NCBI GenBank assembly: GCA_965662355.1
Contig: CBFIHP010000043.1
Coordinates: 1-13,528 of the forward strand
From: GCA-2683825 sp965662355
GTDB taxonomy: Bacteria > Planctomycetota > UBA1135 > GCA-002686595
Direction of reading: 5' to 3'
DNA length: 13,528 nt
Position numbers and translations under genes: made by a program. The notes under the pieces were generated by a model, which was given only the letters and a program-made list of their open reading frames with translations, was not told where the DNA came from and did not search any database. Shown one piece after another: positions 1 to 4,305 of this stretch; within the stretch, counting starts at the first letter, position 1, and the number at the start of each line of letters is the position of its first letter.

Positions 1-1348
1 CCGCAATCTCGAACAACTCCGCAACGGCCTTCCTCTCGGTGACATCGACTCGATACTCCAACCAAGCAGCCGCCAGCTCAGCACGAACCCCCGCATCAGG
101 ATACGTCACGGTATCCATTCGCACGCAAGACACTCACCCAGGGCCCGAGAACTCAACGAGGACAAACTTCTTCTCCAGCTTGGCCTCGACGAATACCGCT
201 TGCATCTCCTCCGGTAGCAATTCCAAATCAATCCGCTCAGCCACGGCGGCCAATGCGCCAGGTGCATCCACAACCTCCGGCTTGTAGTCGAGATCACGGA
301 TCGTTTCGACCAGAGTGGCGAGCGAGACCTGATCCGCGTCGAATGTCAGGTCGAAGCGGTCGTCAGCAAGATCGACCCGTATCTCCTCCACACCGGGAAG
401 CCCATCCAGGGCTTCTTGGACCCTGTTGGGTCACCCGTGTCATGTGATGCCTTCCGCGGCCGTGAATCCGGACACGCGGATCGAGACCGTTTGGGATGAA
501 TTCGATTGGGCATGTGACGCCGTGGCCTTGGGGTCTTCCAGCATTTCGATTACCTCCTCGACGCTGTTGATAGTCGTCGATTCCACAAACACACCCTCGG
601 AATCGAGGACGTAGAGTCCCGGCAAGGGAAGCTCTGTTCCGCTTGCGGTCACACATCCGCCGGGCTTGGCCGAGGCGACTCCTCCTTCGTCAGCGAAGGT
701 TTCGTTCAGGAAGATATAGGCGTGGGGGCGTCGAACGATGACGCGCACGTATGCATCCGTTGCCTGTACAACCGCCGGATCGTTGAGAATGCCCGAGAGT
801 GCACCACCCTCGAATCGAGTAGACGGTCATCATGTTTCTGCGCCAGAGAGTCCGACGAGGACCTTCTTCTTTTCGGCTCTTGCTCGTTCGAGCGCGAAAG
901 GGAGTTGGGCCAGGCTGGCGAATTGCCAGCGCAGTGCACCAGAAGGTCTAGCCCCTCCTTGCCCAAGGGTAATGAGTATCTCTTCGCGCTCGTTTGTTTC
1001 GTTGCGAACGAGCGTGGCGCGCACTTTGGCGCCCGGCTTGTGAATGGCAATGAAGTCATCGATGTCGTCTTGGCTGTACAGAGTTACGTTCCCAAGCTGC
1101 AACAAGACGTCTCCGGATCGGACGCCGGCTTCGAAAGCAGGGCTTTTCGAGGCAACGGATTCGACGATTCGGCCTTGCTGACGCACCTGAAAGGCAAGCC
1201 CCATTGCACGGGCCTGTGCATTCGAGGGGACGGCCGTCGTTACACCGAGTGTTGCGCTCGCTTCAGAAGTGCCCGAAGCGGGTTGTCTGTTTGGTGACTG
1301 GCAGGCGGCCAAAACGACGGCCGCAAGTGTCGAATAGAGGATCTTCAT
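1..1348 (-). CDS. Multi-selenocysteine lipoprotein, PDZ-thioredoxin-HMA-thioredoxin (partial, five in-frame UGA)
   Basis: One uninterrupted frame of 449 codons runs from ATG 1348 to the window edge if TGA is read as Sec; there is no TAA, TAG or frameshift. Residues 1-16 are a lipoprotein signal with lipobox LAAC (C16). A PDZ-like domain spans about 47-129 (AGVRSGDVLLQL). A thioredoxin-like domain follows (about 145-260, KKKVLVGLSGAET then U173 U174), then an HMA domain (about 290-370, GIT-U303-HG-U306-PNRVQEAL, equivalent to GMTCxxC), then a second thioredoxin domain (from about 385, FVLVEFSGPG-U405-VSC-VRMD) cut by the window. Cysteine is rare: C16, C232 and C408. AGGAGA precedes the ATG. 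Likely an envelope-anchored redox or metal-binding selenoprotein; substrate unknown. The alternative is a decayed pseudogene, but that does not explain TGAs only at motif cysteines plus a hairpin after each cluster. The 3' part is outside the window and could hold more Sec. Confidence 0.9.
99..116 (-). promoter_or_regulatory. Candidate bacterial SECIS hairpin for UVSC
   Basis: GGATAC pairs perfectly with GTATCC (6 bp) around a CGTGAC loop. The loop starts 24 nt after the UGA and has G as its second base. Same placement and loop rule as the two other candidates in this gene. Hand-folded only. Confidence 0.68.
134..136 (-). other. In-frame UGA in thioredoxin active site (proposed Sec405)
   Basis: The frame reads F-S-G-P-G-U-V-S-C-V-R-M-D, then TVTYPDAGVRAEL and LEYRVDVTERKAVAELFEIA. 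Thioredoxin-like proteins have C-x-x-C-K-x-M at this position, followed by a variable helix and the 'V.VDV' strand. The TGA occupies the nucleophilic first cysteine and the resolving cysteine is C408. The downstream frame is clearly thioredoxin-like, so the TGA is not the end of the protein. Confidence 0.87.
397..415 (-). promoter_or_regulatory. Candidate bacterial SECIS hairpin for the UHGU motif
   Basis: GAAGCCC pairs perfectly with GGGCTTC (7 bp) around a TGGAT loop. After a 2x2 internal loop, two more C-G pairs can close the base. The loop starts 23 nt after the second UGA and 32 nt after the first, within the spacing range described for bacterial SECIS, and its second base is G. It lies in the coding region for the HMA helix (QEALDGLP), so it is both coding and structured. 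Confidence 0.75.
431..442 (-). other. UGA-x-x-UGA in HMA motif (proposed Sec303 and Sec306)
   Basis: The coding strand reads ATC ACA TGA CAC GGG TGA CCC AAC AGG GTC, i.e. I-T-U-H-G-U-P-N-R-V, followed by QEALDGLPGVEEIRVDL. HMA domains (CopZ, MerP, P-type ATPase N-termini) have G-M-T-C-x-x-C-x-x-x-V followed by a hydrophobic helix and 'GV..V.V'. Both metal-binding cysteine positions are TGA here, while the rest of the motif and the following beta strand are intact. Confidence 0.87.
794..812 (-). promoter_or_regulatory. Candidate bacterial SECIS hairpin for the UGA-UGA pair
   Basis: On the coding strand CGAGGGT pairs with ACTCTCG (7 bp, one G-U) around a GGTGC loop. Two further U-G wobbles can extend it at the base. 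The loop starts 22 nt after the second UGA and 25 nt after the first. Bacterial SECIS elements lie inside the reading frame just after UGA, with a small apical loop that has G among its first two bases; this hairpin fits. Folded by hand; no energy was computed. Confidence 0.7.
827..832 (-). other. Tandem in-frame UGA UGA (proposed Sec173-Sec174)
   Basis: Two adjacent TGA codons follow KKKVLVGLSGAET and precede PSTRF. This is where the active-site cysteines of a thioredoxin-like fold sit, after the first core beta strand. The second thioredoxin domain of the same protein has U-V-S-C at the aligned place, so U173 matches its first redox residue, while the position matching C408 is a serine (S176). 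The domain therefore appears to use vicinal selenols rather than a CxxC spacing. The reading frame stays open for another 128 codons to the next TGA. Confidence 0.82.
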
Positions 1349-1351
1349 GCT

Positions 1352-1357
1352 TCTCCT
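1352..1357 (-). promoter_or_regulatory. Ribosome binding site fixing the selenoprotein start
   Basis: AGGAGA sits 3 nt before ATG 1348 on the coding strand. This supports the ATG at 1348, which opens directly into a lipoprotein signal peptide, over an in-frame start 36 codons upstream (1456) that would bury the signal peptide behind a basic leader. Confidence 0.65.
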
Positions 1358-1639
1358 GCTTCCATGAGTATTTGCGCGCTTAGCTTTCGGCCCACCTCGA
1401 AAGCTTCCTCTGCCGACCGCCTTCGCAAGTTTTCCAATTGTGTAGTGGGTGCGCATCGAGGAACCAAGCCGTCACTCCGCCAGGGAATTCTACGGGCTAA
1501 ACCATGGTTCAGGGTTTCCGCAAATAGGAGCTGACTTGCACGTGAGTTACACCACTTGTGGGCGATGGGCCTTGAGCTTGCACCTTGATACGTGCGGTGC
1601 TTGACCGACAGACGCGAGTTTGCGGAATGTCAGCAATCG

Positions 1640-1810
1640 TCATTTCGTCGGTATGCCGTCACCGTCGCCGTCGACCAGCTCGGAGGGATGCATGCCGATT
1701 TCTTGGTGCGACGCATCGACGTTGAAATCCCGAACGGAGGCAACATTGCTTACGCCCGGTGCAGAGGTGAGCTCTGAGTCGATAGCTTTGTGCCCGGCGC
1801 AGACTCCAAG
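1640..1810 (-). pseudogene. Possible remnant of a secreted protein C-terminus
   Basis: A 56-residue open stretch bounded upstream by TAG, with no plausible start. It reads VSNVASVRDFNVDAS and ends HPSELVDGDGDGIPTK before TGA. The DGDGDGIP tail resembles the calcium-binding repeats of thrombospondin type 3 or dockerin-like proteins. Codon use is in keeping with coding sequence. It may be the decayed 3' end of a former gene, or chance. Confidence 0.25.
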
Positions 1811-1933
1811 CTAGGAAGTTTCAAGTGGCGATGGGGCGTGAAGCATTGAGAATTTCCCGAATACGCGCTCGTTGAGGACGCAGTGCGCAAAGAGCCCCAG
1901 GCCTTTCTTTCCTGCTGCGGTACCTTGATCCCA

Positions 1934-3700
1934 ATGAAGCTCACTGTTCTCGGCCTCACCCTTCTTGTTCTCGTTCCCGTAGCGACTGACGAACCCAACG
2001 CGGCGGGCGATTACGCTCAGGTACGTACGAAGAGCTTGCTGCGGCTCGACGGCACCGAGGTTCATCTCGAGCAGCGAGTGGGGGTCGGAGAAGTTCTCGT
2101 TCTCGCCTATACAGGTGTCGGTTGTCCTATCTCCAACAAGTACGCGGGACGCTTGAATCGTCTAGCTGAGGCCTATGCCACAAAGGGGGTGCGTTTCCTG
2201 GGTATCAACGCATCTCCCCAGGACTCACGGAAGGAAATCGCCAAGGAGAGGGACGAGCTCGGCCTCGAGCTCGAGATCCTCAAGGACTTTCGGCAGGAGC
2301 TGACAAGGGCGTTGGCCGCGAAGACCACGACCGAGGTCTTTCTCTTCGACGCCAAGGGCGCGCTTCGCTACCGAGGAGCGATTGACGATCAGTACGACCT
2401 GGGGGCGGGCAAACCCGCGCCCCGTGAGAACCACCTCGTCCTCGCGTTGGATGCGGTTCTGAAGGGTGACGTTCCGGCTGTTGCGAAGACCGAGGCTCCC
2501 GGCTGTCTCTTGACCGTCCTCCCCGAGCATGAATTGCCCGGGGCGATCACGTGGTCCCGCGACATCGCGCCCATCATCCAGAGGAACTGCGAAGGCTGCC
2601 ATCGCCCCGGTCAGGCCGGTCCCTTTGCGCTTCAGAGCTACGAACAGACCAAGGGGTGGGCCAAGATGATCGGGCTCGTCGTGGAGGAGGAGCGCATGCC
2701 TCCCTGGAACGCCCACGCCGAATTCGATGGGCTCTTCACCAATGAACGGCGGCTGAGCCCGAACGAGAAGCTCCGTCTGCTCTCATGGATCGAGAACGGG
2801 ATGCCTCGTGGCAACCCGTCCCAAGACCCCTCCGGCCGCACGTGGCCCGCAAGTTGGACGATCGGCGAGCCCGACGTTGTTTTCGCCATGCAGGACGATC
2901 TACGGCGCAAGGAGCCCCTCCCTGACGAAGGCTATGCCGTCCCGCGCGAGGGAATCGTCGACTACCAGTACTTCAGCGTGCAGACGAACTTCACCGAGGA
3001 CCGCTGGATCCAGGCCATCGAGACGCGCCCCGGCGCAAAGGACGTGGTGCACCACATCCTCGTCTTCGCGGACAACCCTGCAAGGGGTCAGGACATGACC
3101 CGCCGCGCGGCCTTTACCAGCTATCTCGCGGCCGGTGTTTCCGGTGACATCTCGACGGTCTACCCCGCGGGGTACGGCAAGAAACTCCCTGCCGGCTCAC
3201 GCCTCGTGTTCCAGATGCACTACACCCCGAACGGCAAGGAGCGTTTCGACCGATCTAGCGTGGCCCTGACCTTCTGCGACAGTCCCCCGGAGTTCGAGGT
3301 CGTCACCGATGCGGTGGTCGAGAACGACTTCGTGATTCCGAAGGGAGCGGAGAATCATGAGGTGCGGGCAGAGAAGAAGATGCGCGAGGATACGGGGATC
3401 GTGGCGCTCTTGCCGCATATGCATACGCGGGGGAAGGACTTCCGGTATCGCGTGCATTATCCCGATGGGGGGGCAGAGGATCTTCTCGCGGTGGACTTCG
3501 ACTTCAATTGGCAGGAGACCTATGTTCTGGAGGATCCGTTCTTCTTGCCTACTGGGTCGCGCTTGGAGTGCATTGGGCACTTCGACAATTCGGTGGGAAA
3601 TCCGAACAATCCGGATCCGGGAGAGGATGTGGAGTGGGGGGATCAGTCGTTTGAGGAGATGTTTATTGGGTACTACGACTTCGTGCGCCCTGTTGAATGA
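1934..3700 (+). CDS. Exported redoxin / CxxCH haem-c / copper monooxygenase-like fusion protein
   Basis: 588 residues from ATG 1934, which opens into a signal peptide (MKLTVLGLTLLVLVPVA). A GTG at 1883 with GAGG upstream would add 17 residues and is a possible alternative. Domain 1 (about 45-205) is an AhpC/TlpA-like redoxin with one redox cysteine, C64 in TGVGCPISNKY. Domain 2 (about 210-300) carries a haem-c site C219-E-G-C222-H223 and MPPW (M255), as in Planctomycete-type cytochrome c modules. Domain 3 (about 340-585) resembles type II copper ascorbate-dependent monooxygenases, with H373-H374, M-H429-Y and H495-M-H497 as candidate copper ligands. Such fusions are known in Planctomycetes and Acidobacteria; the substrate is unknown. 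It is divergent from the selenoprotein. From about residue 470 codon use shifts to G/T-ending codons. Confidence 0.85.
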   Translation: MKLTVLGLTLLVLVPVATDEPNAAGDYAQVRTKSLLRLDGTEVHLEQRVGVGEVLVLAYTGVGCPISNKYAGRLNRLAEAYATKGVRFLGINASPQDSRKEIAKERDELGLELEILKDFRQELTRALAAKTTTEVFLFDAKGALRYRGAIDDQYDLGAGKPAPRENHLVLALDAVLKGDVPAVAKTEAPGCLLTVLPEHELPGAITWSRDIAPIIQRNCEGCHRPGQAGPFALQSYEQTKGWAKMIGLVVEEERMPPWNAHAEFDGLFTNERRLSPNEKLRLLSWIENGMPRGNPSQDPSGRTWPASWTIGEPDVVFAMQDDLRRKEPLPDEGYAVPREGIVDYQYFSVQTNFTEDRWIQAIETRPGAKDVVHHILVFADNPARGQDMTRRAAFTSYLAAGVSGDISTVYPAGYGKKLPAGSRLVFQMHYTPNGKERFDRSSVALTFCDSPPEFEVVTDAVVENDFVIPKGAENHEVRAEKKMREDTGIVALLPHMHTRGKDFRYRVHYPDGGAEDLLAVDFDFNWQETYVLEDPFFLPTGSRLECIGHFDNSVGNPNNPDPGEDVEWGDQSFEEMFIGYYDFVRPVE

Positions 3701-3799
3701 GGCGGAGAGGTCGTAATCGCTCTATCCGTCGCAACTCCCGCTCTACTGGCCTTGCGACACTAACGCGCAATCAAGTCCCCGGACGTAGTGGCGAACTCC
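3701..3799. other. Convergent gap between the redoxin fusion gene and rbfA
   Basis: 99 bases where the two transcription units meet. I looked for a shared bidirectional terminator and found no strong GC hairpin followed by a T run in either direction. Termination here may be Rho-dependent. Confidence 0.4.
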
Positions 3800-4273
3800 C
3801 TACTCGTCTTCCTCTTCGTCCCGCGGCTTGAGGGAATCCAGGAAACCCTGATCCATAACATCCCCGGTCTTCTCCTCGGGCTCGATCTTCCCCAGCTCCG
3901 CATGCGCTTCTGGATTGACATCGCGATCGTGCTGTAGCGCCGACGAGATGGCCCGCTCGACCTCCTCCTGCACCTCCACGGAATCGTCGTATATCCACCG
4001 CAGCTGCGGAATCCGCCTCGTCTTCAGCACCCGCCCGACCTGCTTCCGGATGAACCCGGTGGCGTCTTCGAGCATGTGCATGGCCTTGCTCTTCTCACCG
4101 TCCGTTCCATACACCGAGTAGAAGACCTTCGCGATCGACAGGTCGCTGGAGATCTGGACGCTGGTAATGGTGATGAAGGATGCCCGCGGATCGTTCAGTT
4201 CGAACTCGATGCAGTAGGCCAGACGCTCGCGGATGCGAGCTTCGATCTTTGCTCTTGTGCGCGGGTTCGTCAT
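3800..4273 (-). CDS. rbfA: Ribosome-binding factor A
   Basis: 157 residues. RbfA is a small KH-fold protein that binds the 30S subunit and helps late 16S rRNA maturation, especially under cold shock. The N-terminus (RTRAKIEARIRERLAYCIEF) and the signatures DPRASFITITSVQISSDL, AKVFYSVYG and the R-I-P-Q-L-R-W-IYDDSVE strand are typical. After the family core (about residues 1-118) there is an extra acidic tail ending PRDEEEDE. It is the last gene of the nusA-infB-rbfA cluster, 32 nt after infB, with its own strong RBS. It ends convergently with the redoxin fusion gene, so truB and rpsO, often next in other bacteria, are not adjacent here. Confidence 0.95.
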   Translation of the reverse strand: MTNPRTRAKIEARIRERLAYCIEFELNDPRASFITITSVQISSDLSIAKVFYSVYGTDGEKSKAMHMLEDATGFIRKQVGRVLKTRRIPQLRWIYDDSVEVQEEVERAISSALQHDRDVNPEAHAELGKIEPEEKTGDVMDQGFLDSLKPRDEEEDE

Positions 4274-4279
4274 CGCGCG

Positions 4280-4286
4280 CTCCTTT
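4280..4286 (-). promoter_or_regulatory. Ribosome binding site of rbfA
   Basis: AAAGGAG lies 6 nt before ATG 4273 on the coding strand, in the 32-nt infB-rbfA gap. It is a textbook Shine-Dalgarno and fixes the rbfA start. Confidence 0.8.
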
Positions 4287-4305
4287 GGGCCATGGGGAGG
4301 CTCGC

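Larger units (their letters stand above)
1349..1933. other. Divergent intergenic region
   Basis: About 585 bases between the divergently read selenoprotein and redoxin genes. It must hold both promoters, but I see no convincing -35/-10 pair; TTGGTT-17 nt-TACACA on the minus strand near 1450 is too weak to call. A short minus-strand stretch (1640-1810) looks protein-like and is listed separately. No tRNA-like fold or clear terminator was seen. Confidence 0.5.

Noticed and set aside
722..1297. 191-residue plus-strand ORF antisense to the selenoprotein
   Set aside because: No recognisable domain, and it overlaps the well-supported PDZ/thioredoxin coding frame; a shadow ORF.
1..1348. Reading the left end as a pseudogene or several separate small genes
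   Set aside because: Random decay would also give TAA, TAG and frameshifts. Only TGA occurs, all five at motif Cys positions, each cluster with a SECIS-like hairpin.
1..1348. Genome-wide UGA reassignment to Trp, Gly or Cys
   Set aside because: The redoxin fusion gene, the sigma-54 activator and rlmI all end in TGA at the family-expected length, and the in-frame TGAs are at Cys, not Trp or Gly, positions.
1430..1475. Sigma-70 promoter TTGGTT-17 nt-TACACA upstream of the selenoprotein gene
   Set aside because: Only three of six matches in each box, which is expected by chance in 200 bases.
1500..1509. Palindrome AACCATGGTT as an operator
   Set aside because: A single 10-bp palindrome without a repeat or nearby promoter is not enough support.
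3701..3799. Bidirectional intrinsic terminator
   Set aside because: No stable GC hairpin with a T tract in either direction.
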